Shown here: positions 7,758 to 16,871 of the stretch, piece after piece
Layout of the letters: every line of letters starts with the position of its first letter
Numbering within the stretch: the first letter of the stretch is position 1
From: Salinimicrobium sediminis
Lineage (GTDB): Bacteria > Bacteroidota > Bacteroidia > Flavobacteriales > Flavobacteriaceae
Direction of reading: 5' to 3'
NCBI RefSeq assembly: GCF_900215295.1
Contig: NZ_OCMF01000001.1
Span: forward strand, 930,001-994,000
Length of the DNA: 64,000 bases
Made by a program: the position numbers and the translations under genes
The notes under the pieces: generated by a model
Seen by the model: the letters and a program-made list of their open reading frames with translations, nothing else
Database searches by the model: none
What the model was told of the DNA's origin: nothing

Positions 7758-9098
7758 TTATAATGTATTATTAGTAAGCGTTTCTAATTTTCCCTGTGAC
7801 CTTAAGAGTTGCACTTCGGCAAGTTTATAGTCAAGTTGGGCGTTGGTAAGGTTGTTCATTGCTGCGGAAAGGTCCCGCTCTGCGTCCAGTAAATCGTTGA
7901 GGCTTGCAAGTCCAAGTCCATAGTTGTTCTGGGTGTCTTCCAGCACTTCTCTGGCCAATGCCACGTTTTCCTGTTGGGCCTGGATGGTTAGCAAATTATT
8001 TTCAAGCTGTGCAACCGCGTTGGCATAAGCCAGGTCCAGTGCCAGCTGAGTTTCCTGAAGGTCCTGCTGAGCTTTTTCGATATCGATCTGGTTTTGCTGC
8101 ACCCTGGCTTGGGTGGCCCCTCCGTTAAAAATGGGAATATTTATGTTCACACCTACCGCTGCAAGATCAGACCAGTAAACACCTTTATCTTCTCCATTAC
8201 CTACCGGAAAAGTATCTCCCTGACCAAGCCAGCCGTAGTTGGCAAAAAGTGAAAGGGAAGGGTAATATTCAGCTTGGGTAGCTTTTTTCTGCCAGTTTAG
8301 CAGCTCTATCTGCTTGTTCAACAGCTGCAATTCTGTTCTTTCATCTGAACCAATATTGGTTTCAGGTAAAATAGTAGGTGCAAAAGTTTGCTCCGGAAGC
8401 CTTATTTCCTGAACTATAGGCATTCCAATCATGAACTTGAGTGCATTTTCGCTAAGCTCAACCGTATTGACCACCTGCTGCCTGTTAGCTCGTAAATTAT
8501 TAAGTACTACAGTGCTGCGGTCATAGTCGATCTTCTTGGCAAGGCCGTTGTCAAATAGCCCTTTCACGATGTTTACCGTTTGTTCGGTAAGTTCCAGATT
8601 GGATTGGATATTCTCCAACATTTCCTGTGCCTGGTACACCTGGTAATAAGCAGTAGCTACTCTTTCAATGATCTCTTCATTGGTGAGTTGAGCGTTAAGC
8701 TGATAAAACTCCCTGGTGGATTTTGCAGCTTTAAGTCCGGTGAACACCTGTTGATTAAACACGGCCTGGGTTAATTGGGCATTCGCACTAGAAGTCCACT
8801 CCTGCCCAAAAGCCACAGATATATCCTGCCCCGGTAATCCAAAAATTTCGCCAGGCAAAACATTCTCCTGTAAAAGAGGATTATATGTTGTGTTTGCACT
8901 TCCTGAAAGGTTAGGCAACGCTCTCGCCCTTATTTCGGCGATCTGTGCATCTGCTTTCCTGATGTCTAACCGAGCTTTTTCGGCTTCTGCTTTATGCTCC
9001 AGCGCATAAGCCACCGCCTCATTTAGATCCAGCTCCACGGGATCCTGGGCAAAGGCAAAGCTGGTAGTAAAAAGCAAACCTATTAATAACTTTTTCAT
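7758..9098 (-). CDS. TolC-type outer-membrane efflux channel
   Basis: This is the first gene of the efflux operon. I start it at the Met at 9098, which gives a clean signal peptide (KKLLIGLLFTTSFAFAQ); the in-frame start at 9200 would add 34 residues before that signal and is unlikely. The mature part has the two repeated TolC halves: long alanine/glutamine-rich helices, LDLNEAVAYALEHK near the start, and paired barrel strands. The length (446 residues) is usual for outer-membrane factors. The channel, adaptor and permease follow one another within 1 to 7 bases, so they form one tripartite pump. Confidence 0.92.
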   Translation of the reverse strand: MKKLLIGLLFTTSFAFAQDPVELDLNEAVAYALEHKAEAEKARLDIRKADAQIAEIRARALPNLSGSANTTYNPLLQENVLPGEIFGLPGQDISVAFGQEWTSSANAQLTQAVFNQQVFTGLKAAKSTREFYQLNAQLTNEEIIERVATAYYQVYQAQEMLENIQSNLELTEQTVNIVKGLFDNGLAKKIDYDRSTVVLNNLRANRQQVVNTVELSENALKFMIGMPIVQEIRLPEQTFAPTILPETNIGSDERTELQLLNKQIELLNWQKKATQAEYYPSLSLFANYGWLGQGDTFPVGNGEDKGVYWSDLAAVGVNINIPIFNGGATQARVQQNQIDIEKAQQDLQETQLALDLAYANAVAQLENNLLTIQAQQENVALAREVLEDTQNNYGLGLASLNDLLDAERDLSAAMNNLTNAQLDYKLAEVQLLRSQGKLETLTNNTL

Positions 9099-9756
9099 TT
9101 CACTTATTTTTTTTAATGCGGATGCAAAGATAAGGCCAAAAAACACTAAAAGACAAATAAAGTTTCCAAGTTTTTCAAAGAAAATTTCAAGGGGATCCAT
9201 CTTTAAGATTTCACTGCGAATTAGCTAGAGGTAGCGTCATTTTTGATGAATATTGAATATGAGGAGAAGTATGTTTGGGAATAACAGAGGGTGTAGACTT
9301 AACTCTGTTTGAATTGTTGCTTTACTGATTAAAAGCGGGATTTTGACTCATAGTGGATAAAAGAAAGACATATTTGGACTGGATATAGTATAATTTTACT
9401 CAAGAATGTGCAGCTAATACAAACTTCGACCTTGATTGAAATCCTGGATGAATTACCGGTTCATGCTGAATGGTTCTATCCTCTAAATTAAACTTATTAA
9501 ATTAGAGAGTTCACGTGTTGAATATGTTGTGTGCATTTAATGAGAGTAATTATCCACCTCTCCCTGCGGGTTTACAAACACCCTCGCAATGAGATTATCG
9601 ATCTATAATAGTTCAACTCCTGCTTTAAATTTGCCCAATTGCTAAAATACAGCAGGATCATTTCTATTAAAAATCGAGGGTTTAAAAAGAAATTGCTAAG
9701 GGGGGTGAATGGAGACTTCCGGAATTGGAAAAATACTCCTCCGGATCAAAAACCCT
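9099..9756. other. Intergenic stretch upstream of the efflux operon, no gene seen
   Basis: About 650 A/T-rich bases hold no ORF with protein-like composition on either strand. They must carry the promoter of the leftward efflux operon. Short in-frame pieces here look like decayed coding DNA, in keeping with the pseudogene fragment that follows. Confidence 0.4.
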
Positions 9757-9854
9757 CCCATATTTATTGCAGGTACACCAGAAATGGTACAGCAACAGTT
9801 AGAGACCTTTGCAAAGATTTCTCACTCGAAGAAATCATGATTAAGTTAGGATGA
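9757..9854 (+). pseudogene. C-terminal fragment of a luciferase-like monooxygenase, frameshifted
   Basis: Frame 1 reads PIFIAGTPEMVQQQLETFAK, the conserved GTPE-V-QLE tail motif of flavin-dependent LLM-class oxidoreductases. After that Lys the frame is lost, and the next frame continues with DFSLEEIMIKLG and a stop at 9854, which is the expected final strand of the same family (compare D-EEIMI). One missing base would restore a continuous tail. No upstream part of such a gene is recognisable, so only a decayed end remains. The call rests on remembered family motifs. Confidence 0.45.
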
Positions 9855-9921
9855 CAGACCCTATCGCAAGATTACGTTCTTATGAATTAAGGGCTAAATT
9901 TATTTCCTGATTTAGGTATAG

Positions 9922-10746
9922 CTATACGTTCTCTTTTAACTGGGGAATGGTCAATAACGGAATTGAAAGCCCCGACGCCATTACCCTGGTTTTGCTTCTG
10001 TGGATCACCGATTCCCAAAAACCATAGCGCCGTGGGACCATTATAAGAAGTTTTGCATCCAGATGCTCTATTTCTTTTTTAATGGCCCTAATTACATTTT
10101 CTGAATTCAGGTTCTTAACCGAGTAATTCACATCCTCGAGTTCAGGAATTTCCTCCAGCACAGCTTTACCTCCTTCCTCCCCAGGGTTATCCTCAACATG
10201 GAATACCTCCAGTCTTGCCTCCATGAGCCGGTTCAGGTACTTTATTTTTTCAATAATTCCCTTCTCAACCTTTTGTATATCGTCACAGGCAAAGAGAATA
10301 TTGTCCATCTTTCCAAAAGAAGCAGAAGCAGGCACGGCAAGAACAGGGTACTTCAATTTAAAAATGGCAGAGGTAGTTGTATTGCCAAAAATATCCTGTT
10401 CTACAGATTTCGGGGCCATTCCCATGACGACCAGTGCAGCCTTATTTTTCACAAAAAGGTTTTCCAGCTTATCTTCAACTTCTGAAAGAAAATCTGTTTC
10501 AATTGCTACTTCCACCCCGTATCGATCATTAAGTATTTCTGCTTTTTGTTTTAGCAACCTGCGGTTGCCTTCCTCCAGCTTGAGGATCCCTGTGGCAGGA
10601 AGCAGAGAATTAGCAGTATGAAGTGGAAGTCTGAAGGAGTTGAATAAAACAAGCTTCATCCCGGTCTTCTGTGCCAACGCACCGGCATATTCCATAGCAT
10701 TTTCTGCTTCCTTAGAAAAATCTGTAGATACTATGATTGATTCCAT
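9922..10746 (-). CDS. Tandem-domain universal stress protein (UspA family)
   Basis: I start it at the Met at 10746 (MESIIVSTDFSKEAENAMEYA), the standard Usp beginning; an ORF start at 10824 would add 26 residues with no family match. The 274 residues hold two Usp folds, about 1-140 and 145-270. The first has the nucleotide-loop-like stretch VVMGMAPKSVEQDIFGNTTT; the second is more divergent (LIMVPRRYGFWESVIHRSKT). Usp proteins are cytoplasmic and help survival under stress or starvation. It stands alone between the efflux operon and a divergent metallo-hydrolase gene. Confidence 0.85.
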   Translation of the reverse strand: MESIIVSTDFSKEAENAMEYAGALAQKTGMKLVLFNSFRLPLHTANSLLPATGILKLEEGNRRLLKQKAEILNDRYGVEVAIETDFLSEVEDKLENLFVKNKAALVVMGMAPKSVEQDIFGNTTTSAIFKLKYPVLAVPASASFGKMDNILFACDDIQKVEKGIIEKIKYLNRLMEARLEVFHVEDNPGEEGGKAVLEEIPELEDVNYSVKNLNSENVIRAIKKEIEHLDAKLLIMVPRRYGFWESVIHRSKTRVMASGLSIPLLTIPQLKENV

Positions 10747-10997
10747 ATTAAGGGAGTTTAGACATTGATATATAACATGCACTATAAAAATAAGGATTAT
10801 CTCCTTAAAAAAGCTGATCACCATGGTTCACTATTTATTCCTTACCGTTTTCGCCCCTTCCGTTCAGAGTTGCACAACTTTAATCTAAGGAACCGGCTGG
10901 CTGCTTATTTCAGGATTTTAAAATAACGCAGATTAAACCTGAACTGAAAGGAATCGGGACGGGGGTAATTTGCCTACTCCAAAAGGTGTAGAATACC

Positions 10998-11005
10998 TAA
11001 CTTTG
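10998..11005 (+). promoter_or_regulatory. Bacteroidota -7 element (TAACTTTG) before the metallo-hydrolase gene
   Basis: TAACTTTG fits the Bacteroidota -7 consensus TAnnTTTG exactly. A TTTG at 10969 could be the -33 box, but its spacing of 25 bases is longer than usual. Transcription would start near 11012, about 43 bases before the ATG. Confidence 0.45.
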
Positions 11006-11054
11006 CCCGTCAAAAAATTAGTCTGTTTTGTTTTTACGGAAAAAGAAGATATTA

Positions 11055-12182
11055 ATGAAAAAAGCCTTAAAACTGTTTAGCCGTGTTATGATCGCACTCT
11101 TATCTATTGTAGTTGTCCTTGCATTAATCGTAGGACTATATATGCAGCATCCTAAGTTTGGAGCAACGCCCACAGGAAAAAGGCTTGAAATGATAAAAAA
11201 ATCTCCTAATTATAAAGATGGTTCTTTTAAGAACCGTTCTTATACACCATCACTTACAGAAGGCCATTCAATGGGTAAAGTAATGTTTGATTTTCTTTTT
11301 AGAAAGAGTTCCAAATCCACACCTAAAAGCACTATACCTTCTGTCCAAACAAATCTCAAAAATCTTCCTAATGGCGACTGGCTGGTTTGGTTCGGGCATT
11401 CATCTTACTTCATTCAAACTGATGGCATAAAAATTTTGGTAGATCCCGTGTTTAGTGCAAATGCTTCACCTATTCCGGGTTCCACGAAAGCATTCAAGGG
11501 AACAAATGTTTACACTGCGGAAGACCTTCCGGAAATCGATTATCTTTTCATTAGCCATGATCATTACGACCATCTGGATTACGAAACCATGAAAAAGCTG
11601 AAGGGCAGAGTCAAATATGTAATTTGTGGTCTGGGTGTAGGAGCTCACTTAGAGAAATGGGGATACGAGCCGGAGAAAATAATGGAGATGGATTGGGATA
11701 CTAAACTTGAACCGCAGAAAGGAATACAAATCTACGGACTCACGGCCCGGCATTTTTCCGGAAGGGGATTTAAGAGGGATGCCTCTCTTTGGATGTCTTA
11801 CTTGCTCGAAACCCCAACCCATAAAATTTTCATTGGTGGGGATGGTGGTTACGACAAACATTTTGAAGAAATTGGAAAGTTACATGGCCCTATAGATCTG
11901 GCAATTTTAGAAAACGGGCAGTACAATGAAGCCTGGCAAGAAATCCATTTTCTTCCCGGGGAAAACCTGCAGGCAGCCCTGGATCTAAAAGCCCAAAGAT
12001 TGATGCCCGTTCATTCATCAAAATTTGATCTGGCGCTGCACGATTGGGATGAGCCCTTAAATGAAATGTCCAGGCTTAATCAAAGCATAGGAATACCATT
12101 GGTAACACCGGTGATAGGTGAACTTGTTAATCTTAACGATAGTAACCAGAAATTTACGGAGTGGTGGAAAGAATTAAAATAA
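11055..12182 (+). CDS. Membrane-anchored MBL-fold metallo-hydrolase (RomA/NAPE-PLD-like)
   Basis: The 375-residue protein has an N-terminal membrane anchor (residues 10-30), then a metallo-beta-lactamase fold. Metal ligands are visible in order: WFGHSSYFIQ, SHDHYDHLD (the HxHxDH motif), ARHFSGRG, GGDGGYD and the final HSSKFD. This pattern is that of the UlaG/RomA/NAPE-PLD branch, whose members hydrolyse phosphodiester or lactone substrates. The true substrate here is unknown. I use the ATG at 11055, preceded by AAGAAG; a TTG at 11028 is an alternative. It is divergent from the stress-protein gene and lies inside the mobile element. Confidence 0.85.
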   Translation: MKKALKLFSRVMIALLSIVVVLALIVGLYMQHPKFGATPTGKRLEMIKKSPNYKDGSFKNRSYTPSLTEGHSMGKVMFDFLFRKSSKSTPKSTIPSVQTNLKNLPNGDWLVWFGHSSYFIQTDGIKILVDPVFSANASPIPGSTKAFKGTNVYTAEDLPEIDYLFISHDHYDHLDYETMKKLKGRVKYVICGLGVGAHLEKWGYEPEKIMEMDWDTKLEPQKGIQIYGLTARHFSGRGFKRDASLWMSYLLETPTHKIFIGGDGGYDKHFEEIGKLHGPIDLAILENGQYNEAWQEIHFLPGENLQAALDLKAQRLMPVHSSKFDLALHDWDEPLNEMSRLNQSIGIPLVTPVIGELVNLNDSNQKFTEWWKELK

Positions 12183-12678
12183 ACACCAAAAATGAAGTAG
12201 TAATTGCAGGAAGTAGTTGGATTGTTGGTGATTTAGTTTTAGATAACTGCCTTAAGTCTTATGTGATAAAAGGAATAATCACATTTCTGTGGAAGCCTTC
12301 TTCGGAAAGTAAAAAATAAAGTAAAAGAATTTGTTATTGCAGCTTTTGAAGATTTTTATACTCTGTACTCAATTCACAATATAGATATAGCTTTATTCTG
12401 TATAGGGATTTACGGGCAGGTTTCAGGTTGTAGACTATTCACAGCTGCACCTCAAGATTCGTTCGAAAATCCAAAGCCTATAAGTGTTCTGCAAAACTGA
12501 AAATAAAATTACCCACTGCCACCTTAAATATGTCTCAGCCCTCCGGCACGCCAAGTGTGCATCAAGAAGTTGTGGCAATTTAGGAAATTTGTCTCTATTT
12601 ATTCCCGTCCTGAAAAAAATATCAAACTTTTATAAACCTGCATTTCCTGCATTTCTTGCATACTCTGATCTTTAGAGA
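12183..12678. other. Intergenic stretch with a short ATGCAGGAA-type repeat
   Basis: I see no credible gene in these 496 bases. At 12638-12661 there is a tandem repeat which, read on the minus strand, is ATGCAAGAAATGCAGGAA plus a partial unit. The same unit recurs at 33077-33101 in the last codons of the primase-partner gene of this element. Confidence 0.4.
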
Positions 12679-12980
12679 CTATTTACTATCCCGGGCAGAT
12701 CTATTCGAGTTCAATAGTGTTTCTTCAATATCCGATTGCCTGTATCGCACCCTGGTTCCGATCTTGTAAGGCTTCAAAACCCCCAACTTTCCCCATTGAT
12801 AAAGAGTTACTAGGGAAATCCCTAAAAGCTCCGATACATCTTTCGGCTTAACCATACTTCAGGCTCTTTAGGGGTACACTTTTTTGAAAATTCTACAAGA
12901 AGCTTCTCTACCCCTTCCAGAATTTCTTTTTTAAATTCCTCCGGGTCTACTTCATAGAATTGAATGGCTTGTTTTTTCAT
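12679..12980 (-). pseudogene. Excisionase-like helix-turn-helix gene split by a one-base frameshift
   Basis: Two overlapping minus-strand frames make up this locus. The first (12980 to 12822, 52 codons) begins MKKQAIQFYEVDPEEFKKEI and ends ...EVWLSRKMYRSF. The second (12855 to 12679, 58 codons) begins MVKPKDVSELLGISLVTLYQ and continues to GTRVRYRQSDIEETLL. Inserting one A in the CGAAAG run near 12840 would join them as ...EVWLSRKDVSELLGISL..., giving about 96 residues. That matches in size and layout the intact HTH protein at 30100-30381 of the same element. Such proteins act as excision or replication accessory factors. The second ATG may still allow a separate 58-residue HTH protein. A sequencing error in the A run is another possibility. 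Confidence 0.6.
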
Positions 12981-13065
12981 TTTTTAGCATCCAATTTACG
13001 GTTTCCCGTCCTTCTCTTTAACAGAATATTAATAGATTTACAGTTAAGACCAAACCAACTCCAGA

Positions 13066-16000
13066 ATGACCATAGCCGAATACCTCTCCCACCTCAATAG
13101 ACTTTACATTACCGGCCACGCAAGAGAACACTCCTACCGCGGAGATCTTCAAACCTTGTTATCTACTCTTTTACCAGGTATCCTTGTGACAAATGAACCA
13201 GCCAGGGTGAGTTGTGGTGCTCCAGATTATATGCTTTCACGCAAAGGTGTGCCTGTAGGTTATGTTGAAGCAAAGGATATAGGGGTGGATTTAGATTCTA
13301 AAGGTCTAAAGGAGCAATTCGAAAGGTACAAAGCAGGTCTTACCAATCTTATAATTACCGACTATCTCAACTTCAGGTTTTACAGGGAAGGTGAATTTGT
13401 AACTGAAATATCCCTTGGCAGTTTGGAAGCTGGTGAGATAAAACCTTTACCGGGTAATTTCGAGCATTTTACGCACCTCATTTCCGATTTTGCTTTAGTT
13501 GTTAGTCAAAGCATTAAGTCCCCTACCCGTCTTGCTAAAATGATGGCTGGAAAAGCGAGATTAATGGCCGATGTCATTGAAAAGTCTTTAGATAATGATG
13601 ATGAGAAGGAAAAAAGGTCAAATCTAAAGTCCCAAATGATCTCCTTCAAGCAAATGCTTATTCACGATATCACCAACAGGTCCTTTGCCGATATCTATTC
13701 GCAAACCATTGCCTACGGAATGTTTGCAGCGCGGTACCACGATCCTACTCTGCCAACTTTTTCACGCATGGAAGCAGCACAGCTTATACCCAAGAGTAAC
13801 CCGTTCCTCCGGAAACTATTCCAGGACATTGCCGGTTTTGACCTGGATGATAGACTTGTGTGGATTGTAGAGGAGTTGGTAAGCATTTTTCTTGCTTCAG
13901 ATGTCTCAAAGATCATGAAGAACTTCGGAAAAAGCACTAAGCAAGATGATCCGGTAGTCCATTTCTACGAAACTTTTTTAGGTGAATACAATCCTGCCCT
14001 TAGAAAAACCCGAGGAGTGTGGTATACACCACAACCGGTGGTAAACTTCATTGTGCGAGCAGTTGATGATATTCTAAAAGACGAATTCAATCTCCCTCAA
14101 GGTTTAGCAGATACCAGTAAAACAAAGATCACCGTTAAAGTTCCCACTCATGACAAGCGGTATGCCGGCGGAATGCGTGATTATGAGCAGGAAGTCCATA
14201 AAGTGCAGATACTCGATCCCGCCACCGGAACCGGAACTTTCCTGGCTGAAGTTGTACGGCAGATCCACAAGAAATTTGAAGGCCAACAAGGCATCTGGAC
14301 GCGTTATGCTACGGAACATTTGATTCCCCGCCTAAACGGCTTTGAATTGCTGATGGCAAGTTACGCTATGGCCCATCTCAAAATGGATATGTTGCTGACT
14401 GAAACCGGCTACAAACCCACAGATGATCAACGCTTCAGGATCTTTCTGACTAATTCCCTTGAAGAAGCGCACCCGGACACGGGAACCCTTTTCAGCTCCT
14501 GGCTTTCCGATGAAGCTGATCAGGCTAATGCAATCAAAAGAGACACTCCAGTGATGTGCGTCATTGGAAATCCACCCTATAGTGGTGAAAGCTCAAATCA
14601 AGGGGAATGGATTTTAGATTTAATGGAGGATTATAAAAAAGAGCCAGGAGGAAAAGAACGACTAAAAGAAAAAAATTCTAAATGGATTAATGATGATTAC
14701 GTAAAGTTTCTTCGTTTCGGTCAATACTTTATAGAACGGAATGGTGAAGGAGTATTAGCTTTTATTAATCCTCATGGATATTTAGACAACCCCACCTTTC
14801 GTGGAATGCGGTACAACCTTTTAAGGACGTACGATCAGCTATATGTAATCGATCTCCATGGAAACTCCAAGAAAAAAGAAACAGCTCCTGACGGTTCTGT
14901 TGATGAAAACATTTTTGATATTATGCAGGGTGTTTCCATCAACATATTTGTGAAAACAGGAAAAAAAGAAAATGACACTTTAGGTCAAGTTTATCATTAC
15001 GATTTATACGGAAAACGTGAGTTTAAGTACGATTTTCTACTTAAAGAAGATTTGGGTTCAATTCCATTCGTAGACCTCGTAAATAAATCTCCAATGTATT
15101 TCATGATGCAGAAGGATTTTAAAACTGAGGAAGAATATGTAAGCGGTTTCTCAATGAATGAAATTTTCACCCTGAGCGGAAATGGCATAGTCAGTAAAAG
15201 AGATGCTATGGCCTTTCAGCCGACTAAAGAAGATATACAGCACGTGATAAACGATGTCTACACCCTCGACAACAAAGAAATCGTGAGCAAATACAACAAT
15301 GTGAGCTGGAAAAGTCGTGATGGAAAGGTGGAGTTCGTAAAACAGAATGTACTTGAATTTGGGCTTGACGATCAACACTTCGTACAATGTGAATATCGGC
15401 CATTTGATAAGAGGTGGACCTATTTTACTGGTAAGTCTAAGGGGTTCATCGGGTGGCCTGTTAATCAAATAATGAGACATTTTTTAAAAGGAAAACAAAA
15501 TTATGGTCTTGTAATAGGTCGTCAGGGCCAAGCTGTAGGTTCAATGCCGTGGAACTTATCATTTGTAACAAACTCAATAACCGACTTTAATCTGTATTAT
15601 AGAGGTGGAGGAATGCTCTTTCCATTATACCTCTATTCAGAAACTTCTAATCAACAAACAATAGACGACAAACAGGAAAATCGGGTTCCCAATCTTAATG
15701 AGGAAATTATTGGAAAAGTAGCTGAACGAATAAATCATGCTTTCCTTCCAGAGGAAAACCTTGTCTGCGATTTAGAAGCTGGTTTGGATGGTACTTTTTC
15801 CCCTATAGATATTCTTGATTACATATATGCAGTTCTACATTCCCCGGAATACCGGGAGAAATACAAGGAGTTTCTAAAAATAGATTTTCCGAGGGTCCCT
15901 TATCCAAAGGATGCTGATCAATTCTGGAAGCTTGTAGAGTTGGGAGGGCAAATACGTGAGCTGCATTTGTTGGAAAGTCCGCTTTTGGAGAAGCGAATTA

Positions 16001-16329
16001 CCGGTTATCCTGAAGATGGTGATAATATCATCACCCGTAAGATCACCAAAAACAGCCCCGGCTACGAACCGGATTCGGAAACACATGGAAAAGTTTGGAT
16101 CAATGACCAGCAATATTTTGACAATGTGCCCCTGATTGCCTGGGAATTCTACATCGGCGGCTACCAACCGGCACAAAAGTGGTTAAAAGATCGCAAAGGC
16201 CGGGAATTAAGCTTTGAAGATATCCTGCACTATCAGAAAATGATCGTTGCGCTAACCGAGACTGATAGGCTGATGAAGGAGATTGATGAAGTTGGAGTGA
16301 TTGTCGAAGAAATGAGTGTGGAACAATAG
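13066..16329 (+). CDS. Single-chain restriction-modification enzyme, type ISP-like, without helicase
   Basis: The 1087-residue protein combines a nuclease and an adenine-N6 methyltransferase. Near residues 50-70, APDYMLSRKGVPVGYVEAKD is a PD-(D/E)xK nuclease core. A helical region follows to about 320, then the methyltransferase with motif I DPATGTGTFLAE (about 383) and the catalytic NPPY (about 502). The last 450 residues resemble the C-terminal specificity region of type ISP enzymes (YRPFDKRWTYF, GWPVNQIMRH). Classical type ISP enzymes also have a helicase between nuclease and methyltransferase and reach about 1500 residues; that part is absent. The protein may therefore cut near its site like a type IIG enzyme. 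It is monocistronic, intact and part of the element's cargo. Confidence 0.85.
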   Translation: MTIAEYLSHLNRLYITGHAREHSYRGDLQTLLSTLLPGILVTNEPARVSCGAPDYMLSRKGVPVGYVEAKDIGVDLDSKGLKEQFERYKAGLTNLIITDYLNFRFYREGEFVTEISLGSLEAGEIKPLPGNFEHFTHLISDFALVVSQSIKSPTRLAKMMAGKARLMADVIEKSLDNDDEKEKRSNLKSQMISFKQMLIHDITNRSFADIYSQTIAYGMFAARYHDPTLPTFSRMEAAQLIPKSNPFLRKLFQDIAGFDLDDRLVWIVEELVSIFLASDVSKIMKNFGKSTKQDDPVVHFYETFLGEYNPALRKTRGVWYTPQPVVNFIVRAVDDILKDEFNLPQGLADTSKTKITVKVPTHDKRYAGGMRDYEQEVHKVQILDPATGTGTFLAEVVRQIHKKFEGQQGIWTRYATEHLIPRLNGFELLMASYAMAHLKMDMLLTETGYKPTDDQRFRIFLTNSLEEAHPDTGTLFSSWLSDEADQANAIKRDTPVMCVIGNPPYSGESSNQGEWILDLMEDYKKEPGGKERLKEKNSKWINDDYVKFLRFGQYFIERNGEGVLAFINPHGYLDNPTFRGMRYNLLRTYDQLYVIDLHGNSKKKETAPDGSVDENIFDIMQGVSINIFVKTGKKENDTLGQVYHYDLYGKREFKYDFLLKEDLGSIPFVDLVNKSPMYFMMQKDFKTEEEYVSGFSMNEIFTLSGNGIVSKRDAMAFQPTKEDIQHVINDVYTLDNKEIVSKYNNVSWKSRDGKVEFVKQNVLEFGLDDQHFVQCEYRPFDKRWTYFTGKSKGFIGWPVNQIMRHFLKGKQNYGLVIGRQGQAVGSMPWNLSFVTNSITDFNLYYRGGGMLFPLYLYSETSNQQTIDDKQENRVPNLNEEIIGKVAERINHAFLPEENLVCDLEAGLDGTFSPIDILDYIYAVLHSPEYREKYKEFLKIDFPRVPYPKDADQFWKLVELGGQIRELHLLESPLLEKRITGYPEDGDNIITRKITKNSPGYEPDSETHGKVWINDQQYFDNVPLIAWEFYIGGYQPAQKWLKDRKGRELSFEDILHYQKMIVALTETDRLMKEIDEVGVIVEEMSVEQ

Positions 16330-16461
16330 GTAAATCATAGAGATAGGTAAACGGCAGTATTACTTTTAACATAGATGCTGCCACGGCATATCATGCATCT
16401 GAGAGGATGTCTTTTCAACCTGACCTAATTTCCGGTTCGTTTTGATCTTCAATTTTGGAGC

Positions 16462-16498
16462 TTATTTAAGAACTTGCTTAAATAATTTATTACTTTTG
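16462..16498 (+). promoter_or_regulatory. ArsR-type operator overlapping the promoter of the mercury operon
   Basis: A perfect inverted repeat, TTATTTAAG (16462-16470) and CTTAAATAA (16477-16485) with a 6-base spacer, has the size and symmetry of ArsR/SmtB operators. It is followed by TACTTTTG (16491-16498), an exact Bacteroidota -7 element. The repeat covers the zone between the -33 and -7 boxes, so a bound repressor would block polymerase. The -7 box ends only four bases before the arsR start codon, implying an almost leaderless message. Confidence 0.65.
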
Positions 16499-16502
16499 TG
16501 AA

Positions 16503-16871
16503 ATGAAAGATATCAACTGCATACGTAAAGAAGCCGATTTTGACCAGATCAAACGTTGTCAGGAGCAACTTTCCGAAGCCGAAGAGGCTGTGAGTGCCCT
16601 AACAGATAAGCTTTCCCTGGTGAGTAACAGTGTAAGGCTAAAGATTCTTTATGTCCTGCAAACAGAAGAAAGATTATGTGTGTGTGATCTAAGTGACATC
16701 CTGAACATGACCATTCCGGCAGTTTCGCAACACTTGCGAAAATTGAAGGATAGGGATTTTGTAAAAGCGGAAAAAGAAGGTCAGACCATATTTTATTCTC
16801 TTCGGAATGACCATCGGGAACTCCTTGCTCCCTTTTTCAATTTAATAACACATCAACCTGAAGCTATATGA
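16503..16871 (+). CDS. ArsR/SmtB-family metal-sensing repressor
   Basis: The 122-residue winged-helix regulator carries the alpha-3 metal motif LCVCDLSDIL (about residues 57-66), as in ArsR/CadC sensors. Further cysteines lie near the N terminus (NCIRK, RCQEQ), which in CadC-like proteins complete a thiolate site. The recognition helix is TIPAVSQHLRKLKDRDFV. Metal binding should release it from the inverted repeat immediately upstream. It overlaps the next gene by four bases (ATGA), so regulator and transporter are translationally coupled. It takes the place of MerR in this mercury-type operon; Hg(II) or another soft metal is the likely inducer. Confidence 0.9.
   Translation: MKDINCIRKEADFDQIKRCQEQLSEAEEAVSALTDKLSLVSNSVRLKILYVLQTEERLCVCDLSDILNMTIPAVSQHLRKLKDRDFVKAEKEGQTIFYSLRNDHRELLAPFFNLITHQPEAI

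Noticed and set aside
9639-9854. 71-codon plus-strand ORF as an intact gene
   Set aside because: Only its last codons make sense, as the frameshifted end of a luciferase-like gene; the upstream part lacks any pattern.
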